The notes: generated by a model from the sequence alone, not told the origin. DNA of 64,000 nucleotides from Desulfofarcimen acetoxidans DSM 771 (GCF_000024205.1 NC_013216.1:1302001-1366000), one strand, 5' to 3'. Counted from the stretch's first letter, positions 49,979-59,212 are shown. Made by a program: numbers and translations.

Positions 49979-52768
49979 ATGAACTTTATCGGAAAATGGA
50001 ACTTTTCCACCCCGGATAATGCTTTTATAGGTATTGACTCTGGGGGAAAGCTGATAATCTATCCGAAACCGGTGGATGGAATGTTGAATTTTAATGCTTA
50101 TGGCAGCAACAGCAAATTTATGCTTCAGTCTGCCGTTTTATCCGGAACAGGCGCCGGAAAATATGTGGAGGGAGCAGGTGATAATTATCAGGCTTCTCTG
50201 GAGCGTGAAGGTGCGGTGTATAACTTTGCGCTGGAGGATGCAGGAAATGACAAGATCCGGATTGTGGATTTCGGTATAAACGGACAAGGAACGGACGTTT
50301 ATTATCTCAATGTTTCCGGTCAAACCCTTGGGCGTGTCAAAAAAGACAGCAATCCGCCTTCAACCACTCTATTTACTCAAACTGTTGTGACAAACGGTTT
50401 GGATTTTATCCAGAAGTGGGGGGGCGAAGGAGCAGATTTTACATGGGTATATTTCGGGGGAGTACAATTTTCAAGCGGGGTCAGGTTTTCCAATGCAACA
50501 TTGTCCTATTGTAATTTTGAAGCTGCCGTTCTGCTCAATGCCCGTTTTCAGACTACCCAGTTGGATCATACGAATTTTAAGAAAGCTGCGCTGACAGGTG
50601 CTAATTTAAATAATGCCTGCTTAAATAACAGCGACCTTACCGGTGCTTTCCTTTCAAATGCAGTGATGAATCAGATAAAATGCCGGGAGGCAGTTCTTGA
50701 AGAAGCGAACCTTAGCGGGACTTCGTTGAATGATGCAGACTTCACTTCTGCCAGACTAAGAAAAGCGGACTTCACCAAGGCGATAGTCAACGGGGTCAAT
50801 TTGACCGATACCGATCTCAGAGAGGTTAAGATGAGCAACCCCAAAGATCCCGGACAATGGACCATCTATATGAAAAATGCTGTTATCAGTTCAAAGACCA
50901 ACTTTGCCGGAGCGCAAATGCAGTATTTAAACCTCACAGGTCAAAATCTGGACAACGTTGTTTTTGCCCATACGGATCTGACAGGGTCGGCAATGGACAA
51001 TACAAGGCTCAATCATGCAGACCTTAGTTATGCAAACCTGTCAAATGTCAGTATTACCGGAAATATTCCAATGCATGGAGCAAATCTTTCCAATTCAGTT
51101 TTAAGCTCAACCAACCTGACGGGTGCTCAAATGGGCTCTTTGAGCGTGTTGTTCCGTATTACGGATCAAACGGGGGTTGCAGGGTTTAAAAAAGCGCTGC
51201 AGAATTCCGATACGGTAACGGTGAAAAAGATATTTGCCGATAACGGTGTACCTTTAGAGGGAGATATAGTAATAAACTCATCCCAGTATGCCCCGGAAAG
51301 GGTCTGGGAGGTCCGTACCGCAACAAAAACCTATACGGTCAGGCTGGAAATAATAAATAACGCTGAGGCAATGGTGGTGTATGAGACAGTTACTGCCGCT
51401 ATAATTGAAAATGCCTATATGATGAATGCGGTGCTTACCTCTGCTAATCTTTATAATGTCAGAGCCTCAGGAATACAGCTGTTCGGACCCAAAGCAAAGC
51501 TGGACGGGAATGCCATTTTGGAAAAAGCCCAATTTGACGCCTCAAATTTAAGCGGACTTAATTTAAAACAAGCCCTGCTTTACGGCATTAATTTGAACTA
51601 TAGCAATCTGGTCGGCGCGCAGCTTCAAGGAGCAAAGCTTGGGCTGGATTCCGACGGTGGGCAGGCTACCTTGAAAAATTCCAATTTACAGGGAGCGGAT
51701 TTCTCGGATGCGTCCCTTGATTATGCCATGTTCACCGATGCCGCTGTTTCTGTGGGCAGTGATGATGGCATGGGTAGACCTGACGGTGTCTGGCTTTTTA
51801 GTGCCCCGTCAGACCAGACCGAGGTTTGCCTGCAAGAGTTGGAAAACAGCAAAAAGCTGTTCAATATGCCGATAGAAATGGAACAAAATTTGCAGCCGGG
51901 AAAGGTGAGCCCGGAGCTGAGGGATGCATTTGCACAGCATGACGTTGAATTGAGTGCCGATGCGCTTGTTTGCGGTCAGGAGATAGGCTTTCAGTGGCAG
52001 ATAACCGATGGAAATGAGCAATATCTTATTTACGAAGGCTGCGATCAGCAAAAATATACACCTGCGTTGATCGTAGATGTCATTTCTACGTCCGAGAGCT
52101 TTCCGATTCCTCTTAGCCTTAAAAGTGATCTAAAGAACGGTCCTGTGTCCAATTTAATTAAAGTTGCTTTCGAAACATACGGCTCTATTAATTTGACCGA
52201 CCGGGCCTGGCTGACCGTACAGCCGATATCTGTTGTATGGCAGGTGGTGGATTCCAACATAAATTATACTTTGTGGCGCGGTTTGGATATGTCCTGTTCT
52301 TTAGCCCTGTTTGCCCGCCCTAGTCTCTCAAACGTTACGGCGTTGTTCGGCTCCCGTTCAGTGGTGCTTAGTCAGCGTGCCCAGGTAACTGCAAACGGAA
52401 CCGGTAAATATATGCTTGACAATGACAGCAATAATCCGTACAATCCGCTAAATGGTTATATACGGTTTAATGTGATTAAAAATGGTAATGTTCTGGATGT
52501 TTATGGGTATGCTGTTCGAATTTTGGCTACCGGTGCCGATAATCAGCAGGAATATAAAAACATTATATGTGAGGTTACCAAGCTGTCTGAAAATGAATTG
52601 ACGGATCAAACTGTATGTCCGAACAGTGCATTCACCAGGACAAACAAAGCCAATATGCTGCCCTTTCGCCAATGGATGCGTGCCCGTGTACTTCCGCGGC
52701 CACCCGTATGTATACCGTCTCTGGACGGAACCTATTATTGTCCCAATAGCGTGGAAGGCGGTATGTAG
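49979..52768 (+). CDS. 929-aa pentapeptide-repeat protein with repeat modules
   Basis: An unrecognised large protein. Residues 1-115 look like a beta-rich lipocalin or lectin-like domain. Pentapeptide repeats of the A(D/N)LxX type run through about 160-395 and resume at about 470-590, forming a right-handed quadrilateral beta helix. Between and after them are three copies of a roughly 55-residue module (about 401-457, 636-686 and 715-768) with the pattern F..(G/D)..L...x.V......W.V.D....Y.(I/L). The C-terminal 150 residues are beta-rich. No signal peptide or membrane helix. It shares the module with the next gene product. Confidence 0.8.
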   Translation: MNFIGKWNFSTPDNAFIGIDSGGKLIIYPKPVDGMLNFNAYGSNSKFMLQSAVLSGTGAGKYVEGAGDNYQASLEREGAVYNFALEDAGNDKIRIVDFGINGQGTDVYYLNVSGQTLGRVKKDSNPPSTTLFTQTVVTNGLDFIQKWGGEGADFTWVYFGGVQFSSGVRFSNATLSYCNFEAAVLLNARFQTTQLDHTNFKKAALTGANLNNACLNNSDLTGAFLSNAVMNQIKCREAVLEEANLSGTSLNDADFTSARLRKADFTKAIVNGVNLTDTDLREVKMSNPKDPGQWTIYMKNAVISSKTNFAGAQMQYLNLTGQNLDNVVFAHTDLTGSAMDNTRLNHADLSYANLSNVSITGNIPMHGANLSNSVLSSTNLTGAQMGSLSVLFRITDQTGVAGFKKALQNSDTVTVKKIFADNGVPLEGDIVINSSQYAPERVWEVRTATKTYTVRLEIINNAEAMVVYETVTAAIIENAYMMNAVLTSANLYNVRASGIQLFGPKAKLDGNAILEKAQFDASNLSGLNLKQALLYGINLNYSNLVGAQLQGAKLGLDSDGGQATLKNSNLQGADFSDASLDYAMFTDAAVSVGSDDGMGRPDGVWLFSAPSDQTEVCLQELENSKKLFNMPIEMEQNLQPGKVSPELRDAFAQHDVELSADALVCGQEIGFQWQITDGNEQYLIYEGCDQQKYTPALIVDVISTSESFPIPLSLKSDLKNGPVSNLIKVAFETYGSINLTDRAWLTVQPISVVWQVVDSNINYTLWRGLDMSCSLALFARPSLSNVTALFGSRSVVLSQRAQVTANGTGKYMLDNDSNNPYNPLNGYIRFNVIKNGNVLDVYGYAVRILATGADNQQEYKNIICEVTKLSENELTDQTVCPNSAFTRTNKANMLPFRQWMRARVLPRPPVCIPSLDGTYYCPNSVEGGM

Positions 52769-52859
52769 TAACGGCTGAATAATTCTAAGTGCTTGCAATA
52801 ATTTCAGTAAATAAAAAACAAAAGACCACGCAAAATTGTTAAAAAAAGGAGAGTGTAAA

Positions 52860-55800
52860 ATGAAAAAAAGAGAGAGAGTAACATTGCATTTTGATCTCAG
52901 TCATTGTCCGCCTGATGTGGAATTTAAACTTTTGACAGGGAAAGGAACGGGGAAGCTGCTGACTTCCTACAAGGATGCTCCGGAGAAGCTAAAGGCACAT
53001 CAAAAGTCCAACAAAGCTCTGTCCATGATACATTCCAGCCAGATCCACCGGATTACCCACTTTATAGAGGATGCCGAACTGAGTGCAGAGCGCCCGGCCA
53101 TGTATCAGGTTACGTATCCGTCACTGGACGGCCATCCCCTGCCGGAGCTGGCTATGCTCTTTGTGCATATTCCCACTGAGGCGAGGAGAAAGCACATCCT
53201 GGAGAATAAGCATTCTCTGGAAAATAAGCATTCCCTGGCTTCGGTGCAGCATCCGATGCTGCTTGCACATTACAATGTAGACATGGGTCTTGCAGCAACC
53301 AAGGATATGGATGATATATGGCTGCATGCCGATCAGATCAAACCACCGTACGAGATCGCAAAGACATTGATATTTCAGCATCCTGAGATAGGCAGTGTGA
53401 ATCCGAAGGTGGCGAGCATTGTTTTCGATAATCACGTTAAATACACCCAGGCATTTCAGGATTTACTGCAATATATTATAAATCACCCACCGGAATCGGG
53501 GCAGTCATGGTATAAAAAAGGCTACTCCACATGGGTTAATCCCGCCACCGGCAAGGAGGAACCCATACCTGCAAATGAGGACCTGACATATAAGAACGGT
53601 GCAAAAGCCAACTGGCCGGTGGTGAATGGCGTACCGGTCATTCCTCTGTATGATTTGACAGACAAGTACAATACCGGAAGCGACGGGGTGGTTGAGGCAA
53701 CTGCGCCGGTGGTTGCGCAGGTTCTGGTATCCACCAAAAACGATGCCCTTTTAAATGGACAGCTCTGGACCAAGCAGGCAGGTGAGACTCAAAAGGTGCA
53801 AGCCGATGTTCCGCCCGCCCCAATGGTATTTAAAGCTATGAACACGTCTGCAAAAGGCTTTTCCATTAAAAACACCACTTCGCAGTATGGTCTTTATTTA
53901 TATGATGACGAAATGGCCTATAAGAACAATAAACTAACTGTTCCGGTTAAAAACTGGCCAGCCCGCTATCTCGGAGCATATGTGCAGTTTTTCAAAGAGG
54001 ATGGAAGTCCAATAAAACGAAGTGATATACCCGGGTGGGAAAATCAGATGCCATCTCCCTTGGACAAAGTACTTGAACCAAGTGATGTGAAAAACTTCCT
54101 CACATATATCAGCTGTGGAAATGCGGTGTTTGGTGTACCGGTGCCGCCTCTTACAAATAAAACTAATTTGGAATTTCTCTGGCCGCAGGAAGCTTCCAGA
54201 GCTCAGATCCTATTGGGAGGACTTGGCGTAGCTTCCGGCTTTACTGACTGGGATACAGATGTAGATGTGGTAGGAGTCCTTATGACTTCGTTTCTCTGTT
54301 ACGGTTTTTCGGCACTGAGCATGGCCCTAACTGTCTATATTGTCAATCCTTTTCTAAAAAGCTTAGACAAGGATGCTTTCTTCGGCTTGATGGCTATTGC
54401 AGGTACTATTGGAGCAACGGCACTGGTTCTTGCTGTTAATTATAAGGATACCACTGCAGGAAAATATATTTTGGCCAAACTGGCAAATCAGGTTGCAAGT
54501 ATTATTTTTGGTGTTGCAGTTAAACAAATAGCTAATAAGATATGGAAAGATGCCATAGCAGAGATTATTGCCGCTTCAGTGGCCCAAATCACTGCTGAGG
54601 AAGCGCTGGAGCAGATTCCGTATGCCGGATGGGCCCTTAAAATTGCCAGCGTTGCAGCAGATCTGGCTGCTATCTCAGCGACTACAGTTGAATGTCTCCT
54701 TTCTCCTGCTACCTACAAATTGGATATACAGCATACTTTGGACCTGACAGTTACGGTCAAACCGGACCCTGCTCACGGGAAACCCGGTGTACTGCCTGTA
54801 TGGCCGGCAGTCAGTGATCATTATGTCATTCAGGTAAAATACCCCAAAGGAAACAGCCAGGATGGCGGAACTACCTATATCAAGGCCGGACCGATGCCCG
54901 GAAAACATGATGATCCCATCACAGTAGTATTTTCAGGCATACCGGCGGGGGGGAAAATTGATGTAACCGCAGGTATCTATTCGGATAACGACTGGCTGGC
55001 CGGTAAATGGGAAAGCGGTTGGATAAATGCAGATCCGGATAGTAACGATGAGCTTAAAATAGAAGGCAGCATAGAAGAAAACTTGGTTCCGCTTAATTCC
55101 GACACAAATTACTCTCAAAAACAGAGGCTTAATTATTCCGAGGCTCAGAAGCATTACTGGGAAGTAACCCTTTTCTCAATAGATGACACATTAAAGAGTG
55201 AATTGGATGCAGCGACAGCCGGAAGCGGAGTAAGAAAAGCCTTCCAGGATAACGGTAATCCGTTGTCGGCAAATGTGACGGTTACGGTGGTTACTAAAGG
55301 AAGCCAATGGACGTTAAAAGATAATCAGAGCGGAATTAGCTATAATATATGGGAAAAGATGATTTACAGCAGCGACGGGACAACTCTGTATGAGCTGGAA
55401 GTACAGAACCTCACCCATGCCTCGCCGCCTGCTCCTAATGTTGTCAATGACTGCGGCAATGATGGACACAGAATATGCGAGCGCATGAATATAACATATA
55501 ATAACCGGGAATATCAGCTGGGTTACGCATGGAGAGCCTCAGGACAAAACCTGCCCAGGGATTTCGGAAATGCTCCCGATAATAACCAGATGTATACTTT
55601 CCAAAGTATATCCACGCTGGGAGAGCCTCAGGACTCTATTATTGAGCCCGGCCGCGGATTTTCCAATCCCTCGTATATAGCCTTTGATCAGTTTGGACTG
55701 ACTGTTCTTTTTGATCTTGATCCGCAGACCTATATGTCTCTGTTGAATCAGGGTGGGGCGGTACCGGTAAGTATTAAGACCGAGTTTGCAAAATACGGTC

Positions 55801-57149
55801 TGGCTCTTCCCGATGATGCGCAAGTGACTGTGGTTGCAAAAAGTCAGGAATGGAATATTGGGCAGCCCGGCAAGGACCTGCTTTACACACTGAAGTTAAT
55901 GAAGGAAATCAAAAAAGGAAATTGGCAGGATACGATAAATGTATACAGCTGGCCCATGCCTCATGTGGATAATTTCTACCTGGATTCCAGAAGCTATACC
56001 CCGGACAACCGGATTTATTACCTCCGCGGCATTACTTTTAAACAGGGTCAGTCTACATTTGAATACGATACCAAAAAAAGTTGGGGACGTTTTCAGGACA
56101 TAACGATCAAGGCACTGGCCGTACATCCTTTGGGTTATGTTGTGGGAGCTGATTATGACAATCATAAGCTTGTAACCCTGCGTTTGCCGTCAGATGCCGT
56201 TGACGATGAGCAGTCGCCTTATGCAATGCCTCTTTCCGGGCAGGGGTTGCGTGAAGGTTTGCTGAACAAGCCGGTAGCACTGACAGTTACTGCCGATGGC
56301 AGGATTCTCATCCTGGAAGAGGGAAATCAGAGGATTCAGGCATTTGACATCTGTGGTAATCCGGTTTCTTGTTTTTCAGTAGGCCAGCCGTCCTTTAAAA
56401 TTGGCACCCAATACAAAGAAGAGCTTGATGCCAAATCCCCGGAAACTGATTTGGTCCGGGAATTTCAGCAAAACGTCAAGCCGGAGTTGGCACCGCTTTT
56501 TACCGGTCACACCTCCTCGGTGGACAGTTTGAACAAGGGAGTTGTTGACGCAACTCTGCAAAATGATTTTAAGACCAATGGCTATACCTCGGGAGATAGT
56601 ATCGATCTCAGTGCATCAGTTACAAAAACGGGTGAATTATGGTTGGTAACGGATAATACTTCCAAAGCGGTATATGACGTCCGGATGATAAAAGGAGTTC
56701 TAACAATATATCATAGCTTTACCTTTGATGTGGAGGTCAAAGTCAGGAGCAAGGCGTGGCGTCTCACAGACACCACCAATGCAATGGTATTTGAAATAAC
56801 AGGATCGGATAAGGACCTCACCGTGCAGCGTGTAGTTTCCGTGATGCCTTTGCGTGAGCAAGGTCAGGCAGGCATTTCGTATCTTGACATTGCAGTTGAG
56901 GGCAAGGGGTATGTTTACGTACTGTCCGTGCTGAAGCAGCAAAGCAACTCTGTGTATCGGCTGGATATATACAACCCGGACGGAACTCCATTGCTTAACA
57001 AGCCGCAAACCGGAGTAAATGCAGCGAAATTAGCAGTTGATCAGTGGCGTTCACTATTCACAATGAACTACGATATGGTTCTTGGCCCGGGCGGAAGGAC
57101 CGAACCCGGTATCAGTCAGTGGATTCCGTCAACTCCGGGGAAACCTTGA
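52860..57149 (+). CDS. 1,429-aa protein with hydrophobic core, NHL-like repeats and shared modules
   Basis: The largest accessory protein, not recognised. The N-terminal 470 residues are soluble with short repeats (LENKHSLENKHSL). Residues about 475-650 contain several hydrophobic helices, then an immunoglobulin-like beta stretch. At least three copies of the module shared with the 929-aa protein lie near residues 775-837, 954-1015 and 1220-1280. NHL-like segments (IKALAVHPLGYVVGADYDNHKL and PVALTVTADGRILILEEGNQRIQAF) lie at about 1085-1180. ATG 52860 has AAAGGAG; a TTG at 52836 in frame has none. The hydrophobic core could insert into membranes, which is inference. Confidence 0.78.
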   Translation: MKKRERVTLHFDLSHCPPDVEFKLLTGKGTGKLLTSYKDAPEKLKAHQKSNKALSMIHSSQIHRITHFIEDAELSAERPAMYQVTYPSLDGHPLPELAMLFVHIPTEARRKHILENKHSLENKHSLASVQHPMLLAHYNVDMGLAATKDMDDIWLHADQIKPPYEIAKTLIFQHPEIGSVNPKVASIVFDNHVKYTQAFQDLLQYIINHPPESGQSWYKKGYSTWVNPATGKEEPIPANEDLTYKNGAKANWPVVNGVPVIPLYDLTDKYNTGSDGVVEATAPVVAQVLVSTKNDALLNGQLWTKQAGETQKVQADVPPAPMVFKAMNTSAKGFSIKNTTSQYGLYLYDDEMAYKNNKLTVPVKNWPARYLGAYVQFFKEDGSPIKRSDIPGWENQMPSPLDKVLEPSDVKNFLTYISCGNAVFGVPVPPLTNKTNLEFLWPQEASRAQILLGGLGVASGFTDWDTDVDVVGVLMTSFLCYGFSALSMALTVYIVNPFLKSLDKDAFFGLMAIAGTIGATALVLAVNYKDTTAGKYILAKLANQVASIIFGVAVKQIANKIWKDAIAEIIAASVAQITAEEALEQIPYAGWALKIASVAADLAAISATTVECLLSPATYKLDIQHTLDLTVTVKPDPAHGKPGVLPVWPAVSDHYVIQVKYPKGNSQDGGTTYIKAGPMPGKHDDPITVVFSGIPAGGKIDVTAGIYSDNDWLAGKWESGWINADPDSNDELKIEGSIEENLVPLNSDTNYSQKQRLNYSEAQKHYWEVTLFSIDDTLKSELDAATAGSGVRKAFQDNGNPLSANVTVTVVTKGSQWTLKDNQSGISYNIWEKMIYSSDGTTLYELEVQNLTHASPPAPNVVNDCGNDGHRICERMNITYNNREYQLGYAWRASGQNLPRDFGNAPDNNQMYTFQSISTLGEPQDSIIEPGRGFSNPSYIAFDQFGLTVLFDLDPQTYMSLLNQGGAVPVSIKTEFAKYGLALPDDAQVTVVAKSQEWNIGQPGKDLLYTLKLMKEIKKGNWQDTINVYSWPMPHVDNFYLDSRSYTPDNRIYYLRGITFKQGQSTFEYDTKKSWGRFQDITIKALAVHPLGYVVGADYDNHKLVTLRLPSDAVDDEQSPYAMPLSGQGLREGLLNKPVALTVTADGRILILEEGNQRIQAFDICGNPVSCFSVGQPSFKIGTQYKEELDAKSPETDLVREFQQNVKPELAPLFTGHTSSVDSLNKGVVDATLQNDFKTNGYTSGDSIDLSASVTKTGELWLVTDNTSKAVYDVRMIKGVLTIYHSFTFDVEVKVRSKAWRLTDTTNAMVFEITGSDKDLTVQRVVSVMPLREQGQAGISYLDIAVEGKGYVYVLSVLKQQSNSVYRLDIYNPDGTPLLNKPQTGVNAAKLAVDQWRSLFTMNYDMVLGPGGRTEPGISQWIPSTPGKP

Positions 57150-57496
57150 TAATAAGATGGAGCAGCTGATACAGCCTGGTATTGTCAATATTTTCTTGCA
57201 AAATTGAAATTGCTACTTGGCATATGACCATGATTAGTGAATTTTGCGGCCACAAGATATTATATACCAAAAGTATTCCTATAAGCGTAATTTTTCGGCA
57301 TTTTAGAACTTTATTTACGGTAATACTTTTAGGGGTAGTACCAGCATCCTGACACCTATCTCAACTATCTCGGATTAACGTCCATAAATAAGATACTATA
57401 CATGTTGTTTATATATAAACAACATGTATAGTATTAAAAAATTCAGTTATTTATTAAATAATATGTGAATCAAGTAGATAAGCATAACGTGAAACT
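57150..57496 (+). other. Intergenic region after the PKS locus
   Basis: No gene is seen in about 345 bases. Its main element is the perfect 42-bp palindrome at 57393-57434, described separately. The rest is AT-rich; short complementary pieces near 57270-57330 (AAAAGTATT..AATACTTTT) are a 9-bp inverted repeat. Confidence 0.5.
57393..57434. repeat. Perfect 42-bp palindrome
   Basis: ATACTATACATGTTGTTTAT is followed immediately by its exact reverse complement with an ATATAT centre. No T run follows on either side, so it is not a standard terminator. It lies about 245 bases after the last gene of the locus and could be a transcription-end hairpin, an operator or a mobile-element end. Confidence 0.9.
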
Positions 57497-57753
57497 GAAA
57501 CACACAAGAGCAAGTCGAAAGTGGCGGAACCGGCAGCGCAATGGACTTAACCTGTCTTGTGTTAACTGACTGTAAGTGGAGAATGGATTAGATTTCGCGA
57601 AATTTAACCGTTGATCTGCTAGGTAAGTTATTGGTTATGGCGTAATGGTGAAATACTTGACTATTAATAGATTGAATCAAACATAGTGAAAAAAGCCATA
57701 GATAGGATAAAGGTATGACTTTAAGGGTATAAACTTGTAGTCATGCTTTTTTT
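57497..57753 (+). ncRNA. Candidate structured non-coding RNA
   Basis: No reading frame is likely in this stretch, but it has many nested complementary pieces: CACAAGA (start) with TCTTGTG (57557 region), GGATTA with TTAACC flanking the ATTTCGCGAAAT hairpin, and TATGGC (57636) with GCCATA (57695). It ends in a good terminator. This architecture fits a free-standing RNA of about 250 bases. The raiA-motif RNA of Firmicutes has this size and a folded core, but I cannot confirm the identity from memory. Segment GTGGCGGAACCGGCAG resembles tRNA-Leu, though a full cloverleaf does not form. Confidence 0.55.
57713..57753 (+). terminator. Terminator of the structured RNA
   Basis: GTATGACT pairs with AGTCATGC, closing a loop of about 18 bases, followed by seven T. 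Confidence 0.75.
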
Positions 57754-57803
57754 AATAATATTATCTAAATGGAGATATTTTTTAGTAAAAAAGAAAAAAG
57801 GTA

Positions 57804-57834
57804 TTGACTTGGAGTTAACTCTAAGCAGTACCCT
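57804..57834 (+). promoter_or_regulatory. MerR-type operator-promoter 1
   Basis: TTGACT, then a 19-base spacer and TACCCT. The spacer holds the dyad CTTGGAGTTAACTCTAAG. The overlong spacer with a centred dyad is the hallmark of MerR-family-activated promoters. Nearly identical copies lie at 58704 and 59282. It precedes the decayed cupin gene. Confidence 0.85.
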
Positions 57835-57899
57835 ATACATAGTACCGGAAATATATCATGTGGATAAGTCAATAAATAAAGAGAAAAGGAGAACAGAAA

Positions 57900-58642
57900 A
57901 TTAGTGAGATATTTGATTTAAGCAATAGTGTGATTTTCCCAATAGGTAAAAAGTTTGAAAGTTAAAATTTTAAAGGTACAGTATGGCTGAGTATGCTGAC
58001 TTCCTTTGATACGGCATGCCCTGTTGGTAATGTAACATTTGAACCGGGCCGCCGTAATAGTTGGCATAAACATGCAGGCGGTTAGATTCTACTGGTTACC
58101 GGAGGCAGAGGTTATTATCAGGAATGGGGCAAACCTGCACAGGAATTACATCCGGGAGATGTTGTACAGATACCAGCAGATGTAAAGCGCTGGTATGGTG
58201 CAGCACCTGATAGTTGCTTTGTTCACCTGGCCATTGAAGTGAAAGAAATTGTTTATCAGTCAATACCATATACTGGTATCAACAACTCCTTTGATTTTAT
58301 ACACGCCACAAATGAAATCTTAGAAGGTAGAGGAATCAAGCTGCCTTTAGAAGGACAGTCCAAAACTATGCCAGAAACACGGTACGAAAAAGGATTAGAA
58401 ATACAAAAAGCAATATTTGGAGAAATGATTGATAAGATGTATGAAGAATCACCGGAAAATCAAATTCATATTCAAAAATACTTATCGGCCAATTGCTTTG
58501 GTGATTACTATACAAGAAAGGGTCCTAATGTAAAACCATGGGAATTTTTAACCTTCCCTATGATTCTATCTTTAGGATGTGAGCCACAATTAAAGGGACA
58601 TTAAATGCAATAAGGTGTTTGAATGAAGCAATACCTGAGTAG
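57900..58642 (+). pseudogene. Decayed cupin/carboxymuconolactone-decarboxylase fusion gene
   Basis: One frame matches a cupin-CMD fusion (FEPGRRNSWHKHAGG, GRGYYQEWGKPAQELHPGDVVQIP, then YEKGLEIQKAIFGE and FGDYYTRKG). The start is ATT where ATG is expected after AAAGGAG. Two Gln codons have become stops, TAA at 57963 and TAG at 58083. Near 58600 an internal deletion shifts the frame, after which the expected C-terminus (TLNAIRCLNEAIPE) continues. Four lesions make it a pseudogene. It was probably controlled by the MerR regulator through the promoter at 57804. Confidence 0.85.
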
Positions 58643-58703
58643 ACGCACATTACACTATGTATTTAGAATAGCAGCATAAAATTTTGCTACTATTTTAAAA
58701 CTC

Positions 58704-58734
58704 TTGACTTGGGGTTAACTCTAAGTATTAAAAT
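58704..58734 (+). promoter_or_regulatory. MerR-type operator-promoter 2 (autoregulatory)
   Basis: TTGACT, 19-base spacer with CTTGGGGTTAACTCTAAG, and TAAAAT, 26 bases upstream of merR. MerR proteins commonly regulate their own promoter in this way. Confidence 0.85.
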
Positions 58735-58759
58735 ATCCGATATCAGGGGATGAAATCTC

Positions 58760-59146
58760 GTGAAAATCACAGAAGTAAGTGAAAAATTTGATATCCCACA
58801 GGATACACTCCGCTATTATGAGCGCATCGGACTAATACCTCATGTGAACCGTAATAAAAATGGGGTCAGGGATTATACAAAAGAAGACTGTAAGTGGGTC
58901 GAATTTATCAAATGTATGCGCGGCGCAGGTCTTCCCATTGAAGTATTGATTGAGTATGTTGCGCTATTTCAGCAGGGTGATGAAACCATTGAGGCAAGAA
59001 AAGAACTTTTAATCGAGCAGCGTAAACAGCTCACAGCAAAAATGGAAGATATGAAGAAAACGCTGGAACGACTGGATTATAAAATTAATGTATATGAAAA
59101 GTCAGTAGTTGAAAAAGAAAAGGAACTAAGAAGACCGGAAAATTAA
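58760..59146 (+). CDS. MerR-family transcriptional regulator (AdhR/NmlR-like)
   Basis: A 128-aa regulator. The N-terminal winged helix has the MerR signature (KITEVSEKFDIPQDTLRYYERIGLIP), followed by a long coiled-coil dimerisation helix (about 80-120) and no large ligand-binding domain. Cys52 in FIKCMRG aligns with the single conserved cysteine of AdhR/NmlR-type regulators that sense reactive aldehydes, and Cys44 is extra. It likely controls three promoters with the same dyad: its own, one before a cupin-CMD pseudogene and one before a DUF362 gene. Aldehyde or electrophile sensing is inference. Confidence 0.88.
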   Translation: MKITEVSEKFDIPQDTLRYYERIGLIPHVNRNKNGVRDYTKEDCKWVEFIKCMRGAGLPIEVLIEYVALFQQGDETIEARKELLIEQRKQLTAKMEDMKKTLERLDYKINVYEKSVVEKEKELRRPEN

Positions 59147-59151
59147 TTCTA

Positions 59152-59212
59152 TGGAAAAAATGTATTAATATTATCTGCGAGTCCAAGAAAAGGCGGCAAT
59201 TCTGATTTGCTC
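59152..59212 (+). pseudogene. Remnant of an NADPH-dependent FMN reductase/flavoprotein
   Basis: After an ATG, one reading frame gives VLILSASPRKGGNSDLLC, the FMN-binding start of iron-sulfur flavoprotein/NADPH-dependent FMN reductase proteins. The start codon is in another frame owing to a likely one-base loss in the run of A at 59155-59160. Nothing of the rest of the gene follows. Confidence 0.65.

Noticed and set aside
57530-57565. Possible tRNA-Leu gene
   Set aside because: The GTGGCGGAACCGGCAG stretch resembles the D arm of tRNA-Leu, but acceptor and T arms do not pair and no CCA end or TTCAA T-loop follows. It fits better inside the structured-RNA candidate.
57900-58642. Stop codons read as glutamine in the cupin gene
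   Set aside because: A code change would have to apply genome-wide, yet TAA and TAG end many intact genes here. Other lesions in the same gene point to a pseudogene.
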